Part shown: positions 52,757 through 61,942 of the stretch, piece by piece
Position numbering within the stretch: position 1 is the stretch's first letter
Layout of the letters: every line of letters starts with the position of its first letter
Made by a program: the position numbers and the translations under genes
The notes under the pieces: model-generated
The model's input: the letters and a program-made list of their open reading frames with translations, nothing else
Databases searched by the model: none
What the model was told of the DNA's origin: nothing
NCBI GenBank assembly: GCA_035651655.1
Contig: DASRFG010000006.1
Span: 62,001-126,000, forward strand
Direction: 5' to 3'
Origin: Terriglobales bacterium
Lineage (GTDB): Bacteria > Acidobacteriota > Terriglobia > Terriglobales > Acidobacteriaceae
DNA: 64,000 bases

Positions 52757-53485
52757 ATGAGAAATGTCTTCAGGCTGCTCTCGCTGGCCATGGTTCTATT
52801 GATTGTGGCCTTGCTATCCGCGGTCGTAACCATTGCTTTTTCGGTCCACGGCCGTGAGGTTACGGTTCCCAAGTTGGTGGGGCTCACGCCCTCAGAAGCG
52901 ACCCGCCTGGCCACGGGCAATGGCCTGGGTCTTGTGGTGGAGCGGCACTTCTACAGTCCCGATGTCCCACAGGGAAAAATCATTTCGCAATTGCCGCAGG
53001 CGGGCACGCTGGTTCGCCACGGGTGGGAGGTGCGGGTGGCCGACAGCCTGGGGCCGCAACGGGTTGTGATCCCAAACGTGGTTGGACAGAGCGGGCGGAT
53101 AGCGCAGGTGAACATCACTCAGCGAGGATTGCAGTTGGAAGAACAGGCCATAGCTCGCATCTCCGACGCGCCCTCAGATCAGGTGGTCGCACAAAGTCCG
53201 GCTGCAAATGCGAGCGGCGTCTCGGTGCCGAAGATGAGCATCTTGGTTGCGGCGCCGGCAGAGCCGCCCGCCTTTGTGATGCCAGACTTCATCGGTCAAC
53301 CTTTGCAGGCGGTCAAGCTGGAGGTGGAATCGGCGGGAATGCACGTAGGAACGGTTACCCTGCAAACAATGCCGACCACATCCAGCACAGGTCCGGTAAT
53401 CCCCGGGACGATCGTGGGACAAAATCCGTCGCCGGGACAGAAAATTACCGCCGGCGCAGTGATAGACTTCGAAATCTCCCGCTAA
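52757..53485 (+). CDS. Membrane-anchored PASTA-domain protein without a kinase
   Basis: 242 residues. A single N-terminal membrane helix (LLSLAMVLLIVALLSAVVTIAF), then three PASTA repeats of about 65-70 residues: VTVPKLVGLTPSEATRLATGNGL, VVIPNVVGQSGRIAQVNITQRGL and FVMPDFIGQPLQAVKLEVESAGM. PASTA domains bind peptidoglycan or beta-lactams and normally sit on PrkC-type kinases or PBPs; here no catalytic part exists. It lies tail to tail with rsmB. Confidence 0.92.
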   Translation: MRNVFRLLSLAMVLLIVALLSAVVTIAFSVHGREVTVPKLVGLTPSEATRLATGNGLGLVVERHFYSPDVPQGKIISQLPQAGTLVRHGWEVRVADSLGPQRVVIPNVVGQSGRIAQVNITQRGLQLEEQAIARISDAPSDQVVAQSPAANASGVSVPKMSILVAAPAEPPAFVMPDFIGQPLQAVKLEVESAGMHVGTVTLQTMPTTSSTGPVIPGTIVGQNPSPGQKITAGAVIDFEISR

Positions 53486-53531
53486 GGCTCACCACAGAGG
53501 ACGAAGATCCAGGAAGGAAAATCGGGTTTCG

Positions 53532-54887
53532 TTAGCTCTTCTCGATCACCGCAGCGAAGAACCCATCGCAGGGGTGAACTCCAGGAATGGTCCGCAGGAA
53601 GAAACCGCTGGTGAGGGAGTTGACATCCTTCCAGACCAACTCTCCTTCGACGCGCAATTTTTCCAGCTCCAATCTGCTATCCATCACGCGAAAAGATGAA
53701 TTGCCTTGCAGCACCTCTTCGATGACCTTCTCATTCTCTTCGCGTTCCATTGAGCAAGTCGCATAGACGATTCGGCCGCCGGGCGATAAGTGTTTGAGCG
53801 CACTGCTCAGAATGCCAACCTGCCGAGCATGCAGATCGTTTAAATCAGAGGGCTGCAACCGCCACTTGATTTCTGGATTGCGGGCCAATGTCCCCGTGCC
53901 AGAACAGGGCACATCGGCAAGTACGCGATCGAAGCTGTTGCCAACCGGCAGATGCTGCGCATCTGCAGCGACCACCCGCACGTTTGTCGACTTCACCAGA
54001 TCACGCAGCAGACTCGCTCGATGTGGATGAAGTTCGGCGGCCAGAATACTGGCTTCGGGATTGCGGTCGGCAAGCACGCTCGTCTTGCCCCCCGGCGCGG
54101 CGCAGCAGTCGAGCAGCCTCTCTCCGCGGCCTACCAGAGTCGCCACCAACTGCGAGGCTTCATCCTGAATTGTTATCCTTCCCTCGCGGATGGCTTTGTT
54201 GCGGCTGACGTCACCCGAGAGGGCGTCGCCAGGTAGAACGAGACGCGCGTTGGCCATCAAAACGCCAGGGGCAAGACGGATGTGCTCGCGTCGCAATTCG
54301 TCTTCTGCCGCAGGATCGCACAGGCGAATGGCTTTAACCGGCACTTGCTGATCGTAGCCGCAGATCCTGGCTGTGTTCTCCGGACCAAATTCGCGGTACC
54401 AGCGCTCTACCAACCACGCAGGATGGGCGAATGCCGCTGCGATTGCCGCGGCACTGCTACTGGCTCCTGCACCGCCGAAGTTTTCTCTCAGCTCCGATCC
54501 ACGTTGTGAGATTTTCCGCAGCACGGCGTTCACGAATGGAGCAGCGGAACGCTTTCGTGCCGTTTTGACCAACTCCACGCTTTCGTTAATTGCCGCATGG
54601 GCTGGGATACGCTCGAGCGCGGCGAGCTGGTACGTTCCCAGGCGTAACGCAGCCAGTACTTCGATATCCAGTTTCTCCAGCCGCTGCGATGAGGTACGGG
54701 CGATTTCAGCGTCCAGCGACGAACGCCAGCGCAGTACTCCCATCACCAGTTCAGTGCTCAGTCCGTGATCGGCGGCAGAAAGCTTCTGCAACCGGGGAGA
54801 ATGCAGCAGCTCTGAGCCGTATGCGCCTTCTGTCTCGACCTTCAGCAGGATCTCGAAAGCGGCTGCACGCGCGGGAGAAACAAGCAT
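53532..54887 (-). CDS. rsmB: 16S rRNA m5C967 methyltransferase
   Basis: 451 residues from the ATG at 54887; a TTG 21 nt upstream is weaker. The N-terminal NusB-like helical domain (about 1-150) is followed by the methylase: LLDCCAAPGGKTSVLADR binds SAM, DVPCSGTGTLARNPEIKWR and YATCSMEREENEKVI hold the two cysteines. It is the last gene of aroC-def-fmt-rsmB with a 10-nt gap after fmt. Confidence 0.96.
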   Translation of the reverse strand: MLVSPARAAAFEILLKVETEGAYGSELLHSPRLQKLSAADHGLSTELVMGVLRWRSSLDAEIARTSSQRLEKLDIEVLAALRLGTYQLAALERIPAHAAINESVELVKTARKRSAAPFVNAVLRKISQRGSELRENFGGAGASSSAAAIAAAFAHPAWLVERWYREFGPENTARICGYDQQVPVKAIRLCDPAAEDELRREHIRLAPGVLMANARLVLPGDALSGDVSRNKAIREGRITIQDEASQLVATLVGRGERLLDCCAAPGGKTSVLADRNPEASILAAELHPHRASLLRDLVKSTNVRVVAADAQHLPVGNSFDRVLADVPCSGTGTLARNPEIKWRLQPSDLNDLHARQVGILSSALKHLSPGGRIVYATCSMEREENEKVIEEVLQGNSSFRVMDSRLELEKLRVEGELVWKDVNSLTSGFFLRTIPGVHPCDGFFAAVIEKS

Positions 54888-54897
54888 AGAGCCAGCA

Positions 54898-55827
54898 CTA
54901 CTCCCCAAACTTCTCGCCCGCGCGGGGATGGTATCCGTGGATGAAGTCAGGTGCGCTCATGCGCCGCTTTCCCTCGGGTTGAAGTTCCAGAAGATCCAGC
55001 GCCGTGCCGCCGCCGGAGCCGACCAACAAGCGATCTTCTAATACTGAGATTTCACCGGGTGGAATCACGGCGCCTGCCGGAGTGCCTGTCCACACGCGCA
55101 GTTGTTTTCCGCGAAAGGTGGTGAAGGCGCCGGGCCAGGGCTGAAACCCACGCTTCCGGTTAAGAATCTCTTCAGCAGTGCGCCGGAAATCTATCAGCCC
55201 ATCCTCGCGTTTCAGAATTGGCGCTAAAGATGCACGGTTGTGATCTTGCGGAGTGGGGTGCACGCTCCCGGACTGCAACCCATGCAGCGTTTTCACCACC
55301 AGATCCGCGCCGACCGATGCCAGGCGAGGCGCCAGCGTCTCGGAAGTGTCCTCCGCCAAAATCGGCATTTCTTGTTGCAACAGAATGTCACCGGTATCAA
55401 GTCCGGCATCAATCCGCATTGTGGTCACTCCGGTGACCGTTTCACCACTGGCAATCGCCCATTGAATTGGCGCTGCACCGCGATACTTCGGCAGAAGCGA
55501 GGCGTGCAGGTTGATATTGCCTAACCGCGGAAGCTCAATCATCCATTGCGGAATGATGCGTCCATAGCCGACCACGATGATCGCTTCAGGTTTGAGCTCG
55601 ATGAGCCGACTGCGGAATTCCTCGTTATTTTTAATTTTGTCCGGCTGAATGATGGACAGCCCGAGCTCGACCGCCCTCTCCTTCACAGGAGATGCAGCCA
55701 GCGCCATACCACGGCCACGCGGCTTGTCAGGTTGCGTGACCACCAGTCGCACGCGAAAACCACCCTCTACTAATCTTTCCAAAGTCGGGACGGCGAATCG
55801 TGGCGTGCCGCAGAATACTACGTCCAT
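54898..55827 (-). CDS. fmt: Methionyl-tRNA formyltransferase
   Basis: 309 residues: VVFCGTPRFAVPTLERLVE, TQPDKPRGRGM, VVGYGRIIPQWMIELPRLGNINLHASLLPKYRGAAPIQWAI with the catalytic His/Asn region, TTMRIDAGLDTGDIL, and the C-terminal OB-like tRNA domain. It follows def by 42 nt. Confidence 0.97.
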   Translation of the reverse strand: MDVVFCGTPRFAVPTLERLVEGGFRVRLVVTQPDKPRGRGMALAASPVKERAVELGLSIIQPDKIKNNEEFRSRLIELKPEAIIVVGYGRIIPQWMIELPRLGNINLHASLLPKYRGAAPIQWAIASGETVTGVTTMRIDAGLDTGDILLQQEMPILAEDTSETLAPRLASVGADLVVKTLHGLQSGSVHPTPQDHNRASLAPILKREDGLIDFRRTAEEILNRKRGFQPWPGAFTTFRGKQLRVWTGTPAGAVIPPGEISVLEDRLLVGSGGGTALDLLELQPEGKRRMSAPDFIHGYHPRAGEKFGE

Positions 55828-55869
55828 AAATAGCTTGGATTACTGACTCTGGCGGAAGTCAAAGCAGGC

Positions 55870-56418
55870 CTACCATTCGCCGGCTTTCACCATTTTTCGG
55901 ATCTTGCGTTTCATCAGGTCGCGTTTCAGCGCGCTGATGTGATGGATGTATAGGCGGCCATTGAGGTGGTCGGTTTCGTGCATCAAAGCGCGGGCGAGCA
56001 GGTCTTCGCCTGTGTGCTCAAAGAATTTGCCGTGCACGTCCTGAGCGCGCACGGTGACGCGCTTTGGCCGGGTCACCGGCTCGCGAAATTCGGGGATGCT
56101 CAAGCAGCCCTCATTCTGCGTCTGTTTTCCCTCCTTGTGGATGATTTCGGGGTTGACCAACACCAGTTTGGCATTAGGGTCTTCTTTGAAGGTGACATCC
56201 ACGACGGCGAGGCGCTTGGAAATCCCGATTTGCGGGGCCGCCAGTCCAACGCCGTGGGCAGCATACATAGACTCGAACATCTCCTCCACCAGCTTGCGAA
56301 GATCGTCATCAAAAACTGTTACGGGTGCGGCCGCCTTCTCCAGGACCGGGTCCCCATATTTCACGATGGGATAGATCATTCGCTTTGGAGGTTCATTCGA
56401 AACGGTAGCCATTTGCAA
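55870..56418 (-). CDS. def: Peptide deformylase
   Basis: 182 residues. All three motifs are complete: GVGLAAPQIG (57-66), EGCLSIPE with metal Cys105, and the metal-binding HETDH (147-151). The first ten residues (MQMATVSNEP) may be excess; an ATG two codons in is possible. It lies 7 nt after aroC and before fmt, which acts on the other end of the same formyl cycle. Confidence 0.97.
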   Translation of the reverse strand: MQMATVSNEPPKRMIYPIVKYGDPVLEKAAAPVTVFDDDLRKLVEEMFESMYAAHGVGLAAPQIGISKRLAVVDVTFKEDPNAKLVLVNPEIIHKEGKQTQNEGCLSIPEFREPVTRPKRVTVRAQDVHGKFFEHTGEDLLARALMHETDHLNGRLYIHHISALKRDLMKRKIRKMVKAGEW

Positions 56419-56425
56419 GCAGTCT

Positions 56426-57616
56426 TTAGTATTCCCGGATTTGTTGGCGGTAGCCTTCGAAATTTCGCAAAGTCTCAGTCATGGAATCGCCGCCGAACTT
56501 TTCCAGAGCACAGCGCGCGAGCGTAAGAGCCACCATGGCTTCCGCCGCCACTCCCGCCGCAGGTACAACGCACACATCGGAACGCTCGTAGGCAGCCTTC
56601 ACCGGTTGGCGGGTCTTGAAATCCACCGATTCCAGCGGCCGCCTCAAGGTCGAAATCGGCTTCAAGTAACCACGCACCAGGATGTCCTCGCCATTGGAAA
56701 CGCCGCCCTCGATTCCCCCCGCGTGGTTGTGCTTGCGATGGAAACCGCTAAGTGAACTGTTTCCAGTCGCCCCACCCCGCTTAAAAGCTATTTCATCATG
56801 CACCTGGGAACCAGGGGAAGTGGCAGCCGCAACGCCCACCCCGATCTCTACCGCCTTCACCGCCTGCAGGGACATTACTGCCCCAGCCAGCAGGCCGTCG
56901 AGTCGCTCGTCCCATTGAGCGTACGTGCCCAAGCCGGGCGGAACCTTATGGGCGACGACTTCGAACACTCCACCCACGGAGTCTCCAGTGCGGAGAACTC
57001 GGTCAACCTCGGCCTTCATTTGCTGCTCTGTCTCAGGGTCTACACAGCTCAACAGAACTTCATCTCGGTCTGCCAGCGCTCGGATTTTCTCCCATTCCAC
57101 CTCGGCGCTGGCGAGGGCCGCATTTCCTACCGCCAATACGTGGCTAAGCACTTCAATCCCCAGCTCCTGCAAGAAAAGCTTGGCGATCGCCCCGATGGCT
57201 ACCCGCGCCGCCGATTCTCTGGCGGAGGCTCGTTCTAAAACGTATCTCGCTTCTGGGAAGTTGTACTTCAGAGCACCGGCCAGATCAGCATGTCCAGGAC
57301 GCGGCGACTTTACCGCTCGGTGTGCGGCTGCATCGCCTTTGCCAACCGGTAGAGCTTCCTGCCAGTTCTTCCAGTCCTTATTTTCCAAAAGGATAGCGAT
57401 GGGTGACCCGATGGTCTCACCTTGGCGCACCCCTGAAAGGATATGCACACGGTCAGTTTCAATTTTCATTCGGCCGCCGCGGCCATAGCCCTGCTGCCTC
57501 CGCCAGAGCTCTCTATCGAGATAGGCGGTGTCAATCTTCAGCCCAGCTGGCATTCCTGAGAGGAGCGAGACCAATGCCTCCCCGTGCGACTCGCCAGCTG
57601 TAAAATAGCGCAGCAT
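56426..57616 (-). CDS. aroC: Chorismate synthase
   Basis: 396 residues. It removes phosphate from EPSP using reduced FMN to make chorismate. LRYFTAGESHGEALV, RRQQGYGRGGRMKIE, GSPIAILLENKDWKNW, SPRPGHADLAGALKYNF and the SGFHRKHNHAGGIEGGVSNG segment are strongly conserved. It starts the aroC-def-fmt-rsmB run; a promoter is expected in the 57617-57921 gap. Confidence 0.97.
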   Translation of the reverse strand: MLRYFTAGESHGEALVSLLSGMPAGLKIDTAYLDRELWRRQQGYGRGGRMKIETDRVHILSGVRQGETIGSPIAILLENKDWKNWQEALPVGKGDAAAHRAVKSPRPGHADLAGALKYNFPEARYVLERASARESAARVAIGAIAKLFLQELGIEVLSHVLAVGNAALASAEVEWEKIRALADRDEVLLSCVDPETEQQMKAEVDRVLRTGDSVGGVFEVVAHKVPPGLGTYAQWDERLDGLLAGAVMSLQAVKAVEIGVGVAAATSPGSQVHDEIAFKRGGATGNSSLSGFHRKHNHAGGIEGGVSNGEDILVRGYLKPISTLRRPLESVDFKTRQPVKAAYERSDVCVVPAAGVAAEAMVALTLARCALEKFGGDSMTETLRNFEGYRQQIREY

Positions 57617-57921
57617 AGAACTAAGGATTGTACCTGATGCAAGTGGGAGTTCTAACGTGGGGCGTATCTATAAAGGAATCAGAGTTATCAGGGGTCAAAA
57701 CCATCCTTTGAAATTGCGGCTCCTGGCTCCGTCCTTCGCTTCTAAGGGTTACTAAGAGGAATCTCTCAGTGACTTTTTCGATAATACTGCTAGACGGCCC
57801 TAGATTCTTCATCCCAAAACCGATAGAATGCCAGCAACTCGGGTGTTTCCGAGTTTGATCGCCAGCCAAGCCGCCTAACGCAATCGGTAGTCTTAATCTC
57901 TGGCCAACTAAGGAGAAACCG
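57617..57921. other. Intergenic gap between divergent aroC and the sensor kinase
   Basis: 305 nt with no convincing gene; the small frame on the minus strand looks non-coding. It must hold promoters for both sides. I see only weak hexamers, such as GATAAT near 57780, without a matching -35. Confidence 0.6.
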
Positions 57922-59571
57922 TTGTCCCCTCCGCTGTTATTGAAAGAGAGCTCGCGTGGACAGATCCTGGAGGCAGTGCGCGTTCTGAGGCCGTTCTTTC
58001 CAGAGATCACCAGCGCCTGGCGGAGTCGCATGTTTGAGGAGTTTCAGTTTGACGGCCGCGCCATGATCTCCCTGGAACGCCTAAACCTCGGTACTGGCTT
58101 TGCACTGTTCTGCCAGGGAGACTTCACTACCTTCGCTGAGAACCTGAACTATTTCGGCACACGGCTGGCCAAGATGCAGGTGGAGACCAGGGCGGTAGCG
58201 CGCTCGTTGGAACTCTACGAGCTCTTTTGTGAGCCTTACGTTGCCAAGGCCTTTGGCGACCGCCGCACAGAAATCGTGGCCGCACTGGAAATGTTCTCTT
58301 CGGTCACATTTGTTTCGGTGTCACTTGCTTATTTCGAGATGCAGAGGGCTGCGTCGGCGGCGCTGCTAACGGTCCTGGATGCCGAGTTGTCTGCTCCTGA
58401 TCTGCCCGGACTCTTGAAAAAAGTTCTGGAAATTACCGCTTCGACCTTCGGAGCAGAACTGGGCGCTATTCTCTTGCGTGATCCCGAGACGGAAATGCTC
58501 CGGGTAGGTGCTTCCGTGGGCTTCGGGGCCGACCAGGAAGAGGAACAGGGAGTGCGTCCCGGCGAGGGATTCACTGGCAGGGTGGCGTTGACCGGTGAGG
58601 CTGACCAGTTAACCGAGACCACCGATTCCGAGGGCGATCCCGATCCCATCCTGCGTCGCAAAGCGAAATCTCTTTGGGCGGCGCCGCTCAAAAAGAGTGC
58701 GGATGAGATCATCGGTGTTTTGGAAATAGGCTTTCCCATGGTTTACCAGTGGATGCCGACGGAACGAGAGCTGATGCGCGCCATCGCCGATCGTTCCGCT
58801 TTGGCCATTCATCGCATGCAAATGACGGACGCGCTGCGCGAACGTGAGTCGCGAATTGCCGAACTCTCCGGACACCTGCTGCGAGTGCAGGAAGAGGAAC
58901 GGAAACACATCAGCCGCGAACTGCATGACGAGACGGGGCAGGGACTCATGGTGATCCGCTTGTACCTGGGAATGCTTGAGAGCAGCCTGCATTCGCGTCC
59001 TGCACACCAGAAGATCAGCGAGACGTTGGCGGTGGTAGATCGCACTATTGAAGGACTGCGGCGCATGATCGGCCGGCTCACACCCCTGGTCTTGCAAGAG
59101 TTGGGCATGGTGGCGGCGATCCGCAAGGAAGCCAAGGACCTCAGCAAGAATACCGGGGTGAAGGCACGAGTCGCGGTCGCGGAGAATGTGGGGAGGTTAG
59201 CGCCAGAAACCGAAACCGCCATCTACCGCGTGGTCCAAGAGGCCCTCCATAACGTAGCCAAACATGCCCAGGCCAAGAACACAACCATTCAAATGACCCG
59301 CGAGGATGGGGCGGTAAAGCTGGCCATAGAGGATGACGGCGTGGGTTTCGTGCAGAAAGGCATCTCCAAGGTCCGAAGCTTTGGCCTCGCGGGGATGCGT
59401 GAGCGCATTGTGGCCCTGGGGGGGTGTGTAAAAGTGCGATCCAGCAAAGGACGCGGTACTCGCATCGAAGTAACCGTGCCCGATGCAACGTCGCCGGCTC
59501 CGTTACCCGCCATGGCGGCGGATAGTGCGTATCCCGGGCGCGGAGTGGCAGTCAGTTCCACGGCAAGCTAA
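57922..59571 (+). CDS. NarL-type sensor histidine kinase with GAF domain
   Basis: 549 residues, TTG start with GGAGAAACC just upstream. No membrane helix is seen, so it is cytoplasmic. The N-terminal 160 residues are helical, then a GAF domain (about 155-305; FGAELGAILLRDPETEMLRVGAS). A HisKA_3 domain carries the phosphorylated His335 in HISRELHDETGQGLMVIRLYL. The HATPase_c has TAIYRVVQEALHNVAKHA, DDGVGF and GLAGMRERIVALGG. The last 40 residues are Ala/Pro-rich. Its regulator follows 59 nt downstream. The signal is unknown. Confidence 0.93.
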   Translation: MSPPLLLKESSRGQILEAVRVLRPFFPEITSAWRSRMFEEFQFDGRAMISLERLNLGTGFALFCQGDFTTFAENLNYFGTRLAKMQVETRAVARSLELYELFCEPYVAKAFGDRRTEIVAALEMFSSVTFVSVSLAYFEMQRAASAALLTVLDAELSAPDLPGLLKKVLEITASTFGAELGAILLRDPETEMLRVGASVGFGADQEEEQGVRPGEGFTGRVALTGEADQLTETTDSEGDPDPILRRKAKSLWAAPLKKSADEIIGVLEIGFPMVYQWMPTERELMRAIADRSALAIHRMQMTDALRERESRIAELSGHLLRVQEEERKHISRELHDETGQGLMVIRLYLGMLESSLHSRPAHQKISETLAVVDRTIEGLRRMIGRLTPLVLQELGMVAAIRKEAKDLSKNTGVKARVAVAENVGRLAPETETAIYRVVQEALHNVAKHAQAKNTTIQMTREDGAVKLAIEDDGVGFVQKGISKVRSFGLAGMRERIVALGGCVKVRSSKGRGTRIEVTVPDATSPAPLPAMAADSAYPGRGVAVSSTAS

Positions 59572-59630
59572 GGCTGGCATCAGCCCGGTTCGCCGGGGAT
59601 GGCGGCCGGAGACTCAGACTCGAGGAATTA

Positions 59631-60296
59631 ATGCCCAAGATTAAGTGCTTGCTGGTCGACGACCATACGCTGTTCCGTCAGGGCGTGCGCCGGTTACTCG
59701 AAGGAGAGTCCGATTTTGAGGTCGTTGGGGAGGCAGCTGACGCCGGTGATGCGCTAGAGAAGGCGCGCGAACTCCGCCCTGACGTGGTCTTGATGGATAT
59801 CGGCATGCCCGGATTGTCCTCGTTCGAGGCGGCCCGTCAGATTCGCAAAAATCGTCCCGAGACGAAATTGCTATTTCTTACCATGTACGAGGACGAAGAC
59901 TATCTTGTGCAGTGCCTGGAAGTGGGCGCTGCGGGATACGTCCTGAAGGACACGCCCGCTCCGCAGTTGGTCAGTGCTGTTCGCGACGTTTACAAGGGTG
60001 GAAAGTATTTAAGCTCGCAAGTGCTGAGTAAGCTGGTGGAAGATTTCCGGGCACGCGTGCGCGATGCCAAAATGCGCCCCCGCATGTCCACTCTCACCCC
60101 TCGGGAGCGCGAGATATTGAAGCTGCTGGCTGAAGGCAATTCGGTCAAGGAGATCGCAGTACTCCTGGGTCTGAGCGTCAAGACGGTCGAAGCACACAAA
60201 TTCAATCTCATGCGCAAGCTCGACATTCACAATAAGGCCCAGCTCGTCACTTACGCGATCCAGAAGAAAATCATTAAAATACCCGTAAATCAGTAG
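59631..60296 (+). CDS. NarL/LuxR-type response regulator
   Basis: 221 residues. Receiver: CLLVDDHTLFRQGVRRLL, Asp56 in VVLMDIGMPG, YVLKDTPAPQLV with the Lys. Then an HTH LuxR domain (about 155-215): TPREREILKLLAEGNSVKEIAVLLGLSVKTVEAHKFNLMRKL. It is the partner of the preceding kinase. It tail-faces the HAD gene across an inverted repeat. Confidence 0.95.
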   Translation: MPKIKCLLVDDHTLFRQGVRRLLEGESDFEVVGEAADAGDALEKARELRPDVVLMDIGMPGLSSFEAARQIRKNRPETKLLFLTMYEDEDYLVQCLEVGAAGYVLKDTPAPQLVSAVRDVYKGGKYLSSQVLSKLVEDFRARVRDAKMRPRMSTLTPREREILKLLAEGNSVKEIAVLLGLSVKTVEAHKFNLMRKLDIHNKAQLVTYAIQKKIIKIPVNQ

Positions 60297-60326
60297 CTCT
60301 ACCCAGAAGGGCTGCCGGTTGGACGG

Positions 60327-60348
60327 TCATTCCGAGCGGTCGGAATGA
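60327..60348. repeat. 9-bp inverted repeat over the HAD stop codon
   Basis: TCATTCCGA/TCGGAATGA with a 4-nt loop (GCGG), just after the convergent regulator gene and overlapping the TGA of the HAD gene. There is no T tract. It could be a terminator or the remnant of a dispersed palindromic element. Confidence 0.5.
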
Positions 60349-61070
60349 GAGCTTGCGACCGCGCTGCCCCCTTCCCGCATCATCAATCTTGCCAACGTTT
60401 CCAAGTCCCGAACTTCCAGGTCAGGCTGTGCGTCAGCAGCTCGGCGCGTTGCACCTGAGCCGTCCTTGCTGGCGGCTCGATTCACCCACACCGTGGCAAG
60501 ACCTAGCTCGCGCGCGGGCACCACGTCGTGATAGAGGCTTTGGGCGACGTGCAGAATGCGATCGGCCGGCACCGCGATTTTCTTTAGCGCGAGGCGGAAT
60601 ATTTTGTGGGATGGTTTATAAGCCTGCGCTTGCTGTGCGGTAACGATTTGATCGAAGGCAATCCCCAGTTGTTTGTTGGTCTCAGCGAACATTGCGTCCT
60701 CGGTATTGGATATGATCGCCAGCTTGTAGCGCGTCTTCAACTCCCGAAGAGCGGCGACTGTATCTGGGAAAGGACGCCAATCCTTCAGCGATTCGGCTAG
60801 CGACGCTGCTTCGGCGTCTGAAGGGCTAAAACCGAGCCGTTTCCCCAATCCCCTGACTACATTCTTGAGCACCTGGCCATACGGTTGAAATTCGCTCTGC
60901 TGTAACTGCGGCTCCAATTCAGAATAAAGCTGCAGGATGGCCGAGTCGTCGAGTTGCTTTCCGTGCGCATGCAGAATCGGACGCAAAGCTGCGAGGATAC
61001 CGCTCTCCCAGTCAATGAGCGTGCCGTAACAATCAAACGTGAGGACCTGGAAGTGGTTGAAATCGAGCAT
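60327..61070 (-). CDS. HAD-superfamily hydrolase (haloacid dehalogenase-like type II)
   Basis: 247 residues from the ATG at 61070; a TTG 18 nt earlier is less likely. Motif I VLTFDCYGTLID (nucleophile Asp13), KLAIISNTED for motif II, the Lys in AYKPSHKIF, and HVAQSLYHDVVPARELGLATVWVNR for motif IV. The type II cap and the SLYHDV phrase match L-2-haloacid dehalogenase relatives. The substrate is not certain. Confidence 0.88.
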   Translation of the reverse strand: MLDFNHFQVLTFDCYGTLIDWESGILAALRPILHAHGKQLDDSAILQLYSELEPQLQQSEFQPYGQVLKNVVRGLGKRLGFSPSDAEAASLAESLKDWRPFPDTVAALRELKTRYKLAIISNTEDAMFAETNKQLGIAFDQIVTAQQAQAYKPSHKIFRLALKKIAVPADRILHVAQSLYHDVVPARELGLATVWVNRAASKDGSGATRRAADAQPDLEVRDLETLARLMMREGGSAVASSHSDRSE

Positions 61071-61124
61071 GACAAATGCGCGGCGCAAAGTTCCGCCGCA
61101 AACAAAGCGGTGACATTCGGACGA

Positions 61125-61814
61125 CTACTGGTTGACCTGAAGTGGCTGTAGCAATTTAAATGTCACCACCGATTCTGCGGGCAAGAGAACATCTTTGTTG
61201 CCGGTAAAAGCAGATCCGGCGGTGCCTGCACCGGCTCCGGCAACTGCGCCAATGGCCGCACCCTTACCTCCACCAGCCAGCGCGCCGATTAACGCACCCA
61301 CACCGGCGCCACCGCCAATCATTTCGGCCGTCCGCTTACCTTTACCCTTCATGGCGCGTGAGACGGCTGCGGTTTGGACGTTATGCGGCACCCCGTCTAC
61401 GGTGACGGAATTTAGGGCGATCCTCAGCAGCGCGGCGCCTTTAAAACGGCCTCTGGAGGCTGCCTCGGCCACTGTGCCTTGCGCGGCCGCTCCCGCTGGA
61501 ATCACGGTGACTCCGTTGACCACCACCGGCGTTACTACGGTGGCAGTAAAAGTATCGCCAGGGTTGCTGATCTTTGATCCCACGGCCTGATTCAGCCGTA
61601 CCGTTATCGGCGTTCCTGCCGGTACCACGACGGCTTGGTGTTCAGGCGACTTCTTCGTACCTGGCGCCGCTTCTCCCATGGGGCTGTTCGAGGCAGCGGG
61701 TCCTTGGGACCCTGCGGGCCCTTGCGACTCAGTCGCCGGTTGGGGCTTGCTGCAAGACAGAAGACTGAGGAGCAAGCAGACTGCGGCTGCAGATCCCATT
61801 AATCGCGAATGCAT
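61125..61814 (-). CDS. Glycine-zipper lipoprotein, paralogue of the protein at 827
   Basis: 229 residues with a good GGAGG site. The signal peptide ends in LLSC, a lipobox. A Gln/Pro/Ala linker comes next, then the same domain as at 827-1423 ([42 protein letters not shown]) and the zipper ([25 protein letters not shown]). It differs by a lipid anchor in place of a plain signal peptide. It probably works in the envelope; the function is unknown. Confidence 0.85.
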   Translation of the reverse strand: MHSRLMGSAAAVCLLLSLLSCSKPQPATESQGPAGSQGPAASNSPMGEAAPGTKKSPEHQAVVVPAGTPITVRLNQAVGSKISNPGDTFTATVVTPVVVNGVTVIPAGAAAQGTVAEAASRGRFKGAALLRIALNSVTVDGVPHNVQTAAVSRAMKGKGKRTAEMIGGGAGVGALIGALAGGGKGAAIGAVAGAGAGTAGSAFTGNKDVLLPAESVVTFKLLQPLQVNQ

Positions 61815-61942
61815 AGATGACCTCCGAATGAAGTGTTTTTAACAGAAGGGAATCGCTGGCGCAAATACTTTAATGACAGTAATTTAACTCGTAACTCTGC
61901 TTCGTGCCGGTTTGAGAAGTGAAGGGTTCTCTTGTGCCCACT

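Noticed and set aside
57621-58031. 136-codon frame on the minus strand in the aroC-kinase gap
   Set aside because: Overlaps the start of the kinase gene in antisense and has no protein-like pattern.
59584-59597. CCCGG-TTCG-CCGGG hairpin between the sensor kinase and regulator genes
   Set aside because: Only 5 bp, no T tract, and the genes look co-transcribed; too weak to call a terminator.
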